Positions 9,511 to 19,415 are shown, numbered from the stretch's first letter. The stretch: DNA of 21,383 nucleotides from Ichthyophonus hoferi (GCA_002751075.1 NAOQ01000303.1:37809-59191), one strand, 5' to 3'. The notes: generated from the sequence alone by a model not told the origin. Translations and numbers: made by a program.

Positions 9511-12500
9511 TTACAAGTGGTGGTGGTGGGCATAGTGGCACGTGTCGACTGTGGGATGAATGACGGTCAGTGCCGAATACAATATATAATTTATTATTGT
9601 TGCCAAGGCGTTGTAGTGAATGAGAAAAGGAAGATGAGTACAGGAAACTAACTTGCTAAGCACGAAGTATGAAAGGAAAAATCAACAGAGAAGAGGTAAT
9701 GACATGAGGGCAATTGTGATGTATATGTATATTGTTAATAATTATTGAAATAAATAAAGTGGGATGCTTACTATCGACAGGCTTTCCTTGGCCAGCGCTG
9801 GTAGTAGGGGCCTGTGGGAGGGAAGGAATAATAAATATCACGTGTTGCAATGAATTAGTTTTCTTTAAAAAAAGATATGTAAGCAAAAGAAGTCTAATAA
9901 AAAAGGCACTAATTGTACGCACAGGTGCAAGTATGCGTGGAATTGTGTATATATGAATTAGCTAGAATGACTCACAGCGGCAATAATGGCGTTGGCATCG
10001 TCACGAGCGAGCTTAGTAGGGCAGTCGTGGCACACGGTGTGACTAGAGGAAGCAAAGGGGGACACCAATTAGTTAAAAGAAAGACGGCACAAGTAGGAGA
10101 AAGACATGTATGTAATAAATAAATGCCAGATTGGAGTTAAATAGGGTTTTAGCATATATATATATATATATATCCTCCCTGTAAATATCAAGTATTATAC
10201 GCTTATTGGTGTCCAGGTAGAATATACTTATCCCATACACTCATGATAGGCCCAATAAAAAATATCTTGAGGCGAACTCGTGTATATATACCACTAACAG
10301 CAAAATACCAATGTGCAACAAAAAGCAACGGCGATGTCTAATCCATGGTGTGATAGATGATAACAGTCACATACGTGTCCAAGACGGTGCTGCCCTCAAT
10401 CATAAGCTTCTTCCAGGCCTTGTGGGTGTCCTCAATGAGGGCCGTGGCAAAGGCCTGCACGATACATCCAATAGGAATAGCATGTTAGCAGTCATTATAC
10501 CCAATGAACCTGTATCGCCTACACTTACTTCATCTTATTGTGCAATATTGAACTGTATGAACAAATTTTATCGTGCAAAACATCTAATGAATAAATGAAA
10601 AAAACAAATAAACATGGTAAATCTACAACATAGAACGGGAGATGAAGGCGAGTGAATGAATAAAGGAGATATAAATGAAGAAACTGTAGGGCAATCACCA
10701 GGACCTATCAGACTGCAATTTAACCAGACAAAAAAAAAAGAATGATGGAGAAAAATATAAAAAGAGAAAAAAAAAGAAGATGAAAAATTGCATATATACA
10801 GATGAGTATCAAATGCACACTTAGAATCTACAAAACTAAACATTTTAGAAGTAAACAACAACAATGAATAATAGTCCATGCCTTGTTCTGGAACTTGCCC
10901 TCGAAGGCAAAATCGTTCAGGGGCTTTCCGTCAGCGAACTTGTACACCTTGAACCACTGCATGGAGGCCTCCATGAGGTTGGGGCAAAGCCTCTGAACAT
11001 CCTCAATATCTGCAGGATATACGTATAAGTATGTTAATGATTGTGCATCCAGAAGAATGATAAGGCTAAGCAAAAAGCAGGAAGAAGAATAGCTAACGAA
11101 GTAAAGAGAAATGGAGAGAATAGGAAACACAAGTAAGTCACAGAGGGCTTTAAGCATAATTCCTCCAAAAAACCAACTGAAAAGCCAGAGTGCCTCACAC
11201 ATGAGTAGTTGGAATTAATGTCGCCATGATTGGTATATTAAAATTTATGCTACAAAACGCCCGGCTAAATGGTACCAACATACCGTTGAGCTCGGCGGCA
11301 AGAGGATCAGTGACGTCAATGACCAAGATCTTCCAGTCAGTCTCACCTGATTAAGGTCATACTTAGTTACTATTTGGGGCCTACGTGACATCTGCGTGCA
11401 TTCACGTAGATATATATAACGTACCGGATCACAGCCATACACCATGCAACTGAATACACACCGAATCCACTCATAAATGATATTTAATGCACGTATAATA
11501 TACATCACATTCTAGCTACTTACCCTCATCAATCATGGCCAAGACACCTAGAACCTTAACCTGCTTGATCTCACCACGCTTGGCTACCTAAGGAGTGGAA
11601 GGTGTATGAGTTATGCATGACTTAGGTATAGCCAGTAGAATATACATAAAGTACTTAGTTCAGCATAAGTTATTTGACTAAAGAAATTAGGACACTACGG
11701 CACTTTGGGAGTACTATTACTAACAAAGCAAAGAGGTATGTATGCAGCACTTCTAAAACCAGAAGTAAGGAAGCCATAGAGTCAATCAATCATTGAGATA
11801 ATAAGATGAGGGAAGAGGAGGGTATGACATGTTTAATTGAGGACATGAAATATAAATAGAAAATGACGAGGGTAAATGCATAAAATATAAAAAAGTGGCT
11901 GAATAAAGAGAAGGAATACATAAAGTACCTTGAAGCCAATCTCGCAGAGATCAAGTGGGTCATTGTCGCCCTTGCACTTAGTGCGATGGTCGACGTGAGA
12001 GGGGTCCTCCCAGGTCTGTGAAAGGATCGACATTAATCAGTACTCATAGGACCTTTACTGTAGTAGAAAAAAGCACGGAGGAAAAGTAGAGTGGAGAGGG
12101 ATGGGGAACGCAAACAAATTAACAACCACATGTTAACTAATTAATAGAAGCAATTGGGGTGTATATAGAACTAGGTGCTGTTATGGGCTGTGTCATTAAA
12201 ATAAGGTACAAACACAGGTGCGCACGTGGTTGTCAACTTTGAATTTATAGTCCCCCATAGAAAATATACAGAAATATTCAGTAGGACAAGAAACACAATG
12301 GAGGTTTTACCTGAGGGAAGGCACCGTAGTTCCAGATGTAACCCTTGTAGGGGAAAGGATTCTTAACATAACGCAAAGCTCCCTTCTTGACGTCCTGCTT
12401 GATAGGGTTCAACACGTTCTTGGTGTCGATCTGTGGAAGAGATCCGGATCAGTTTAAAAAGCTGGTAAAGACAGTTATAATATTTCCATTCGTGGAGATA

Positions 12501-13135
12501 TTGACAGAACTACAACGTAGAAAACATAGGAAGGAAAATACAAATAAGAAAACATTGGTTCTAATAAACAATAATAATAATATAGAAAGCTAATTGCTAG
12601 AGGATTAAAAGAGAGAAATAAAAAAAGTGAGGGGAAGCATGTATAATAGTGTCCATGGGGTAATGGACACAGGAAAAATAGTCAAAACCTAGGACCTAGG
12701 AAAATTTATAGAAATTCCAATAGAGAGCAAAGGTGTACTTTTTAAGATGGGAAGGTAACATAGCATGACTATATCTAGTGGTGCTTTCTCTCAACGCACC
12801 TCCATCTTGGCATTGGTCCAACGGGGAATCTCAATGACAGCGTTGAGGATAGTCTTCTCCTCGTTGGCGTACAGAGGAATATCGTGCCAAGGGGACACGG
12901 CCTGGCCAGCCTTGTCCTCTATTGAATTATGCTTTCTATTAGAAACCTATTCGCTAGTTACAAATAAGCTACACTTTACCAAGCTCACGTCTAGTTGTAA
13001 CCTTGAAAAAACAAAATACAAATAAAAACTTGCAAATATAAGTATCAGTATAAAAATCCATAACAAAAACTTACGGAAGAAGATCCTGAACTCGGTAGAG
13101 TCTTCAGCACCCTTGTTCACAGAAACGTAATCCAT
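9511..13135 (-). CDS. PPA1: Soluble inorganic pyrophosphatase (family I), 11 exons, 288 aa
   Basis: Hydrolyses PPi to two phosphates, with Mg2+. Exons, in transcript order: 13075-13135, 12800-12918, 12311-12430, 11929-12015, 11524-11587, 11284-11346, 10882-11009, 10375-10454, 9976-10042, 9772-9811, 9511-9548. They sum to 867 nt, 288 codons plus stop, and every junction keeps phase. Family landmarks in order: WHDIPLY and [12 protein letters not shown] in exon 2; LRYVKN and [12 protein letters not shown] in exon 3; the signature DNDPLD at residues 117-122; MIDEGETDWK across exons 5/6; [12 protein letters not shown] in exon 7. All metal-binding Asp positions are present. Length fits animal and yeast enzymes, and there is no targeting leader, so cytosolic. 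The exon 7 donor is AAG|GCATGG, a GC-AG intron. The last exon replaces the usual DKW-type end with [12 protein letters not shown]. Introns are short (about 137-386 bp) and pyrimidine-rich on the sense strand. The symbol is by orthology to animal PPA1. Confidence 0.95.
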
Positions 13136-13177
13136 CTTGAAATAAGTTATAACAAAAAAATTTAAAGACGGAGGCCT

Positions 13178-13185
13178 GTTATAAA
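13178..13185 (-). promoter_or_regulatory. TATA-like box of the pyrophosphatase gene
   Basis: TTTATAAC on the minus strand, 43 bp upstream of the ATG at 13135. The distance matches the TATA-to-ATG spacing of the gene at 17659-18042. Confidence 0.45.
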
Positions 13186-14080
13186 CTAAATTCTAAATTT
13201 TTGTTCCCGTCGTTCAACCAATAATCTATAAGTGCATAAGATAGATGATATATAACGAATAAAATGTATCAATGTTTTCCTAAAAAAAGTTTATTGTTAG
13301 CAAATAAGTGGCCATTTTATTTAGTGTTGCTTATTATAACATTCTAGTTTTTTTTACATATATTCTTTTTTTAAAAAAATACTCTAACTGCTGTCTAATA
13401 AAGGCTGTTTTTTTTTTTGTTGGATTGTAACATAAGGAAAATATATTTTAAGAAACAAACTAATAATAAGTGGTAATAGCACGATAAACATTTGGCGTTA
13501 CCATATATAGTAAGAGGCGTTTTTGTTTTCACGTGAGAGAAATATTATCTAGAGTTAGCATGATTGGATAGGTACTTAAATATGATCAACACATAAAACA
13601 GGTGATCCACATTTAATCTGCATTCGATCTACGTTCTCTACGGAATTTGAAATGCTTATCATTTGATACTTAGAAGTATGCTAACCGAAAAACATTCAAA
13701 GGCTCCTATTAGAAGTAGGCAGTCACGGATAAAAAATTTCTTGTTAATAGGAGTAAAAATGTTAAATAGAACGGGATAACACAATGATTCTTTATGTTAT
13801 CGTTGTTTGTATCGAATCCAACTGTCAACTCTTTATTTTCAGGTAATCTTGTTATCTTCGATTGGTTTTTATTCCGGATTATGCAGAAACCTGAAGATAG
13901 AGTTATGCATCTTGTGTTTTATCTTCAGAGAGATGGCTTCAGTGTAGAGTTGTACAAATTAGCAATTGTAATTAGGAAACATTTAATTTTTACAACGTTA
14001 AAATAATCGTATTGAGGTATATGAGTGTATACTTATATTAATCGTGCTGTAAGAGTATTTTACTTTTTTTCCTCTGTACA
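13186..14080. other. Intergenic AT-rich region with one hairpin
   Basis: Contains T-runs near 13352 and 13410 and a perfect 9-bp stem CTGAAGATA / TATCTTCAG at 13891-13899 and 13920-13928 with a 20-nt loop. A 70-codon open frame at 13794-14006 spans the hairpin but starts without ordinary context; no gene is called. Confidence 0.5.
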
Positions 14081-14090
14081 TATATATATT
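14081..14090 (+). promoter_or_regulatory. TATA-like run before the 43-codon membrane sORF
   Basis: TATATATATT, 37 bp upstream of the ATG at 14118, close to the spacing seen for the two minus-strand genes. (TA)n runs are common in this window, so chance is a real alternative. Confidence 0.3.
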
Positions 14091-14117
14091 ATTCTTTAGT
14101 TTATTTATTGACCCAGT

Positions 14118-14249
14118 ATGGCAGTCTCGGTTAGATCGGACATTGGTATTGGGTTGCGCTCTTTACTTATTCTGGTAAATATAGCAATATTGGGTATCAT
14201 TCTTATTGCACTTGTCAAAAAAGGAACTTACCAGAAACCTTTATCCTAG
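14118..14249 (+). CDS. Possible 43-residue single-pass membrane protein
   Basis: ATG at 14118, stop TAG at 14247-14249. Residues 1-14 (MAVSVRSDIGIGLR) are polar with two Arg. Residues 15-33 form one strongly hydrophobic segment (SLLILVNIAILGIILIALV), followed by KKGTYQKPLS. This is a clean tail of Lys after the membrane span, the layout of a signal-anchor or small membrane subunit. Position 14175 reads CTG|GTAAAT, so the ORF may instead be a first exon that splices onward. It stands alone between long stretches of non-coding sequence, behind a TATA-like run. No family recognised; many tiny respiratory or ER subunits have this shape, and random AT-rich DNA also yields hydrophobic frames. Confidence 0.35.
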   Translation: MAVSVRSDIGIGLRSLLILVNIAILGIILIALVKKGTYQKPLS

Positions 14250-14421
14250 TATAACTTTTAGGGCTAAGATATGAGAAGATTAAGGCCGAGTATAATTTTT
14301 CTGCGTCTTTTCTCCATTCTAATTCTTTTTCGGTCGTGATTTAACATCCATCTCCTAGTTAAGTATAGAGTACGTTTTTGGCCAATTGTTACACTTTTCG
14401 AGTAACAATACTCATACGTAT

Positions 14422-14452
<31 letters not shown>

Positions 14453-15318
14453 CAATGTTTTATTAAGAGTAAACTATAAACTATAATAAATATTTATCTT
14501 GACCTGTATGTGTTGGTGGATTAACACTTTAAAGATCCTGGAAACTATAATTATGTAGCAATCGCTTTGAAGATGGTGTAGGTTTTTCTGGTCCAAATGT
14601 TTTTATAATGTAACATCATCATGACTATCTTCGGGATTACAAAACCTTATTAATCATTGGCCTAAAGTTATAATTTTTATTGTCATAGATATAATAATAA
14701 CATAAAATATGTCCATTGGTAAGCAGGTAACCATTGACTTAAAGTCACATATAATAGCAAATATTGAAGCTATAATGTACTTCTAGACTTATATGGTGTT
14801 TTAAAAGTGGGTAATTGCCTGATCGTTTAAAATTAAACTATTAGACATGATAACTGGTGAAACATAATTTTTAAACCATAATATAATTGAGACGTTCATG
14901 TGTACACGTGCGCTAATAAATAGGTTTATTGGATTATCTAGTTTATTATCATTTGTCTTACAGTAAAAGTAAAGGTGATTGGTAGGCTACATAATTATAC
15001 TGTTGAATTAAGTGCAAAAAACAGCGCGGAATTTAGTAATACATATCCATTATATTGTAGGTTTAGAATTTGTATAATGCCGTCAGCAGTCGCCCCATTT
15101 TATTTTCAACATAACATAAAGTTTTAAAACGCATCTATAGGAATTTCAAGACTTCTAATGTGACAATAAATTTATTTATTTTGAAAAATATGGTGTTTGG
15201 TTTCATAATACATACTCTCAAAAAATTGTTTACATAAACGAATACAATATGTTTGCATCCGAACGGTGATTGATTATTAATCAATCCTATTTTAAAAAAT
15301 AAAATAAAAGGTATAGCC
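14250..15318. other. Gene-poor AT-rich stretch with (TA)n
   Basis: No supported gene. A perfect (TA)n microsatellite lies at 14422-14448. The minus-strand frame at 14264-14455 runs through it and is an artefact. Confidence 0.55.
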
Positions 15319-15495
15319 TTATATTGCACTACTGAGAGCCTGGAATTCATCTGTTCCATGCTTATGCCGGAGAGCGGCCCATTTGTTCGAATTCAACTGA
15401 TTCAACAATTTAATTAGATCTCTTACTTTCTCTTTCCTACGCGAGCGGAATTTAACCGATCCATTATGCTTCCATAAGAAGATCAGAACCGATTC
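15319..15495 (-). CDS. Coding-like stretch, possible 3' exon of an unknown gene
   Basis: On the minus strand 58 codons are open from 15495 to the stop TAA at 15319-15321. The peptide contains WKHNGSVKFRSRRKEKVRDL, then IKLLNQLNSNKWAALRHKH and DEFQALSSAI: charged, with aromatic and aliphatic residues spaced as in folded protein. The region 15360-15560 is visibly richer in G+C than its neighbours. No start codon lies at its upstream edge; a TTATAAG acceptor-like site sits there, so it could be a terminal exon or a relic. Family not recognised. Confidence 0.3.
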   Translation of the reverse strand, partial: ESVLIFLWKHNGSVKFRSRRKEKVRDLIKLLNQLNSNKWAALRHKHGTDEFQALSSAI

Positions 15496-15599
15496 TTATA
15501 AGCAACAGTCCCCTGACCGCAGAAACGCTTTCGAGGTCCCTGCAGGATTTAATAGCCTAAGATCTTGGCAAGCTGACTTTAAAGGAAATATTTTAGCTC

Positions 15600-16600
15600 G
15601 GATGATGTTTTACTTCTGCTTTAAGTTATATTCAACAAAAGGTGTATGTCGGAATTCTGTACGTTCAAATGTATATTCATTTATGCAAACAAAAGTGAAA
15701 AATGTGTTATGATGTTTTTTTCGCTTTTCCTACTTAAAGAAAAGTTAAGTTGAAAACCTTATCTATCTACTCCCCTTCCTGTGCAGAGGTGGTATTGCGT
15801 CTGTCTTCTAACCAGAAAATTACATACTAGATCATTGCATAGTATTTTTTTTTTTGGTAAAATTCTTACTTTATTAACATCGGTATAATAAAGGGAATTT
15901 TATTTCCTGGACATGTTTAATTGTTTTACTGTTTACAAACACAAAGACCCTGCAGCTTAGGCTATATCATAAAATCTATTATGGAATACGAACAACATAT
16001 TTACTCTTTCATTAATTATAGTTCTTCATGTTATTTTTCTTCCCATTAACTTACTTTATTTTACAATTATTATATAATATAGAGGTATTATCATACATGT
16101 ATGTAAACTCTAGAAGAGAAAAAAGCACATACATGTATATACGTACAGCCGTAATAAATAACTGTAGTGCCAGTGCTGTCATATCTGACACCCAGAGATT
16201 TTAGATTAGCTAACAAAATACTATGTAGATCGGATGCTTTTATGAAGCTGGATGCAGTTTCTAAAATGTTAGTTTAGAGTAGATGGTTTTCTCTTTTTCA
16301 CTGATTTTTATAGAAAGTCCTTCTCATATGAATCTCAACTGTTTCTCAATATAATCTGATTGGATTTTAGAATAAGATACTATCTATATCTAGAGGCACC
16401 TTTCCTAGCCCCTTAGTTAACGTCATAATACCGTACTTAATTACACTGGCATAGATCCATTACTTTAGCTTAAGATGTTCGTGCAAAAAAATATCGGATT
16501 TTTCTAAGATACACCTGCCATATTTTTCATACATTTGGTAGGTACGGCCATTAAAAATTCAACCTATGCGTTCTCCAAATCATATGTAATCAAGATTATC
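15600..16600. other. AT-rich stretch with no supported gene
   Basis: No long open frame, RNA gene or strong repeat is visible. Only short runs such as poly-T near 15845 stand out. Confidence 0.5.
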
Positions 16601-16761
16601 TAGCACATAATCTACAGAAAAAATTGGCTTCATAGACCTATAAACTCTTTGCACTGGCCAAGCACCTACCGAGTAGGTGTTCTAGGATGGAAATCGTATT
16701 ATGAGGACTTAAAGCAACATTTCAACAATGGAATATCAACATCCAGATAACTCATAGTGCT

Positions 16762-17132
16762 ATGATATGTTCAGTATCCTACCCCCTCACAATAAATAAT
16801 CTACGGTCATCCCCCCTGATGCTCTCCGTATCAGGGAAGGCCAAGGTAAGTTAAGTAAAGATAAAAGGAAATCTGTAAATAGTAAAAAAACAAGAAATTG
16901 GACCGGGCCAAAGATAATTGTGAGGAGTCACATAAAAATAATTAGGTGAGACTGCATGCACTACCTTCGTGAGCAGATTAATATCATGTATTCATCCAAA
17001 AAACCTTTACTACTACCATGTTTTCAGGAGCACACTGAGTTTACATCTCAACCAAATATATGGGCAAGAATTTTAACCTATCCGATCAACCTTTATGGAG
17101 AACAAGTTTACCAGACCTATAAAGAGCTTTAA
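16762..17132 (+). CDS. Possible two-exon small gene, unknown product (62 codons)
   Basis: ATG at 16762 opens 28 codons (MICSVSYPLTINNLRSS then PLMLSVSGKAK) up to a perfect-consensus donor CAAG|GTAAGT at 16846. At 17027 a TTTTCAG acceptor opens, in the same phase 0, 34 codons (EHTEFTSQPNIWARILTY, PINLYGEQVYQTYKEL) to TAA at 17130-17132. The inferred 182-bp intron is of the size seen in the pyrophosphatase gene. The second part has strongly coding-like composition. A hairpin CCCTGAT/ATCAGGG overlaps exon 1 (16814-16836). A different plus-strand frame, 16604-16750, is also open for 48 codons and contains WPSTYRVGVLGWKSYYEDL. The whole 16.6-17.1 kb block may therefore be one gene read differently, or a decayed one. 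No family recognised. Confidence 0.3.
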
Positions 17133-17302
17133 AAGATACTTTCATTCTCTTACGGTTGTGTGTAAAAGTACAATAAAAGGCCTACAGTAACTCGTTGAAA
17201 AAATACCCTAAACTTGACATATACGAAATTGTTCATCTCTTCAACTCACCATCACCTTTTACTCCGTGAGTCTTCTCTATATATCAAGTGTATATTATGC
17301 AT

Positions 17303-17521
17303 CTATATTTTTTTTCTGCCTGTGTAAGCATTCATAAAATAGAATCGGTCCTTGTCAGAGCCACGTGGTCTTTGGTATGTATATATCGTTTTATTCAATA
17401 CTGGACTTATGATAGATTTTTTAATATTTATGGTGTTGTATAATATATTCATGCCACCTCGTTGTAACTTATTTACTTTAACAACTAAAATCCATAGAAG
17501 GTTCCAACAATAAGGTCCCAT
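17303..17521 (-). CDS. Weak 72-codon ORF downstream of the two-span membrane gene
   Basis: ATG at 17519-17521 (minus) and stop at 17303. The peptide ends YQRPRGSDKDRFYFMNAYTG with some protein-like character, but it begins MGPYCWNLLWILVV and contains AT-driven Asn/Ile/Lys runs. It lies 138 bp past the stop of the minus-strand gene at 17659. It could be a 3' UTR open frame, a separate small gene or chance. No family recognised. Confidence 0.18.
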   Translation of the reverse strand: MGPYCWNLLWILVVKVNKLQRGGMNILYNTINIKKSIISPVLNKTIYTYQRPRGSDKDRFYFMNAYTGRKKI

Positions 17522-17658
17522 TCATTTCACCTCAGTCAGTAACCAGCTTGGCAGTCTTCATTGCTAAAGTACGCAGCAATGTTTTTCGGTCAGGTTATTG
17601 GTGTTCAACAACTTATGACATTCATGGCGACCTTGACAATAAGAACGCATGCATTTCA

Positions 17659-18042
17659 TTAATGACCACTCAGCGAGTTGTACGAGTTTCTGAGGCGAAT
17701 GCCAGGTGCAAGTCGCAAAACATCACGCTGATTTATTCTAGCATCCTCAACGTCATCTTCGATATGGTCACCACGTCCAGAGGGGTAAGGTACATAGTGA
17801 TGTCCACCAGCGAATCCCTTCCTGATTTCTTCACATCCAATCTTTATAATAAATAGGATGCCAAAAAAACAACTTATAATCATACAGGCCTTAAAGTTGA
17901 GAAGTTCTAGTTGGGCCCCCACTAGTAGACAAGCAACAAAGCCACCAGCAACATACATATATGTAGGGCTAAGGCTGTCCCAAGGCAAAGGTGTACCTTT
18001 TGGCTTGGAAGGCTTATCGTTTAGATATTTATCAGCACCCAT
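17659..18042 (-). CDS. Unrecognised 127-residue protein with two membrane segments
   Basis: One uninterrupted exon, ATG at 18040-18042 (AAA before it) and TAA at 17659. Residues 1-26 are polar and Pro/Lys-rich (MGADKYLNDKPSKPKGTPLP). Two hydrophobic segments follow, about residues 27-43 (TYMYVAGGFVACLLVG) and 53-68 (CMIISCFFGILFIIKI), separated by a short loop. The tail of about 58 residues has HHYVPYPSGRGD, an acidic patch EDDVED and an Arg-rich end. Codon use is balanced and richer in G+C than the flanks. A canonical TATATAAA lies 39 bp upstream. The hairpin-of-two-helices shape suits a small ER or mitochondrial membrane subunit, but I cannot name a family. The plus-strand frames over it (17548-17856, 17858-18058) are shadows. 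Confidence 0.7.
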   Translation of the reverse strand: MGADKYLNDKPSKPKGTPLPWDSLSPTYMYVAGGFVACLLVGAQLELLNFKACMIISCFFGILFIIKIGCEEIRKGFAGGHHYVPYPSGRGDHIEDDVEDARINQRDVLRLAPGIRLRNSYNSLSGH

Positions 18043-18080
18043 TTTGTATTTATTATAGTATAGTAAGTAGAACTTAGGCC

Positions 18081-18088
18081 TTTATATA
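18081..18088 (-). promoter_or_regulatory. TATA box of the 127-residue membrane protein gene
   Basis: TATATAAAGG on the minus strand, 39 bp before the ATG at 18042, an excellent match to the eukaryotic TATA consensus. It implies a 5' UTR of only about 10 nt if initiation falls 25-30 bp downstream. Confidence 0.65.
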
Positions 18089-18171
18089 ATCCTCCTTCCC
18101 TAGAGGTCTCAGCTCAAAATTACAAACAAAATAGCATTACAAAAACTTTAAGAACGCACAGTATATTCTCA

Positions 18172-18208
18172 AGTATATAAAGGAAGGTTTGTATTCGAGT
18201 ATATAAAG
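18172..18208 (+). repeat. Direct repeat of AGTATATAAAG, 26 bp apart
   Basis: AGTATATAAAG occurs twice (TATA parts at 18174 and 18200) in the plus orientation, pointing away from the minus-strand gene. The first ATG to the right (18247) opens only six codons, so any transcript driven from here would be non-coding or spliced. Confidence 0.5.
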
Positions 18209-19048
18209 AAAACCTATCAAATATTGTTTTTGATTGGCAAGTTTGATGGATGATCTATCGGACTAGATGTGTAGTACAATGGGAAATGAAACAAAGACGA
18301 TTAGATCTTGTTATTTAAGAACATGAGATTATTTCACATATTAGTTGGAATTACTGGCTAAATGTCATTTAATGAAATTTGATTGCAAAGCCTTTAAACC
18401 ATTGCCTACTATTAGTAAGAAACGCCAATCACCGAGTCAAGTTAAAACATTTAATCTTTTAATGAGCGCTAATTCCTCCCAAAAGAACTAAATTGCAATT
18501 GTAATGCATGCGCATCACTCTTTAAGCCCTACTAATCATTGTTTTCCCTTTCATTAAATGCTGCACGTCATTTGTAAACGTATTTCCTTAATATTTTAAT
18601 TCATTAGCGGTTATATATACGGGGAAAGTCGGATCATCACTACAAGTGCAGCTATCGCTCACATAATAATTGAGATAGAGAACTATAAGAAAGTAAGCCC
18701 ATCAAATCCTTTTATTGATTCTCGTTGAAGATTCCTTAGTATAAAATAATTGAGCTTGTTGATAATGAAAAGCTATAGTATGGATTAGTGATTTGCCATA
18801 GTTAACTATTTTGCATTAAAATTACTCTTGATAAATGTGTATGCTAAATGGGTGGTTAAGCATTTTAAGCGATTAAGTTCAAGGTCTTAATAGATATGTA
18901 CAGTAAAACACAATAAAAAGGGATTTAAATTTTATCCTAGGGACCGGTTTCTAGTGTGAACAACAAAGTGTTTGTGATTTTAGTAAGTGTCCATCTTTTA
19001 GTAGTTTAGAAAAAAGACTAGAGTGCCCTCCAGCCAGTCACTCATTAG
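18209..19048. other. AT-rich intergenic stretch
   Basis: No supported gene, RNA or long repeat seen. Lies between the minus-strand membrane gene and the plus-strand ORF at 19075. Confidence 0.5.
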
Positions 19049-19056
19049 TATATAAG
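19049..19056 (+). promoter_or_regulatory. TATA box upstream of the ORF at 19075
   Basis: TATATAAG, 26 bp before the ATG at 19075. The spacing is short, so initiation would fall at or near the ATG; a start further in, or a very short leader, is possible. Confidence 0.4.
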
Positions 19057-19074
19057 TTCAGATTGACATTGGGG

Positions 19075-19329
19075 ATGAACCGACGCCTAGCCACCAAGGA
19101 GAGGGTCAAGGTGTCATCAAGTTCAAGTGAGGAGGATTTTCCTCTTGTGATTCAGTCCAGGGAGATCCAAATTGTAGAGCGGGAGAGAAGACTACTATCT
19201 CGCCACCAGCTCAAGCTTGCCAATAGCATGATCTCTCAAGTCGAGAGGTTGTCATCAAGGTCATTTATGCAAATATCAGCCGTCAGAGGGCTCAAGCAAT
19301 TTACTTTTAACACGTTGTTCTCCTTGTAG
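19075..19329 (+). CDS. Small basic, coiled-coil-like ORF, unknown product (84 codons)
   Basis: ATG at 19075, stop TAG at 19327-19329. The peptide begins MNRRLATKERVKV, has a Ser run followed by acids (SSSSSEEDF), then IQSREIQIVERERRLLSRH and QLKLANSMISQVERLSSRS, a heptad-like, charged helix. G+C and codon variety are far above the flanks, which supports real coding. The SSSSSEED stretch looks like a casein kinase 2 type target. It is short and ends FNTLFSL, so it may be the first exon of a longer gene, or a truncated copy. A foldback element begins 87 bp after the stop. No family recognised. Confidence 0.45.
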   Translation: MNRRLATKERVKVSSSSSEEDFPLVIQSREIQIVERERRLLSRHQLKLANSMISQVERLSSRSFMQISAVRGLKQFTFNTLFSL

Positions 19330-19415
19330 CAAGCAATGGGTCTTTAGGGCTACTCATTATAACTTCATTTAATTATGGAGTATATAACCTTTATTACCTT
19401 TGTGCCAAATGAAAT

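Noticed and set aside
13794-14006. 70-codon plus-strand ORF
   Set aside because: Begins in a non-coding stretch, spans a hairpin, no promoter at the spacing used by other genes; composition is not convincing.
14422-14448. (TA)n run as a possible origin or centromere-like element
   Set aside because: Simple microsatellite; nothing else nearby supports a special role.
17548-18058. Plus-strand ORFs over the minus-strand membrane gene
   Set aside because: Shadows: the minus-strand frame has the ATG context, TATA box, membrane segments and coherent composition.
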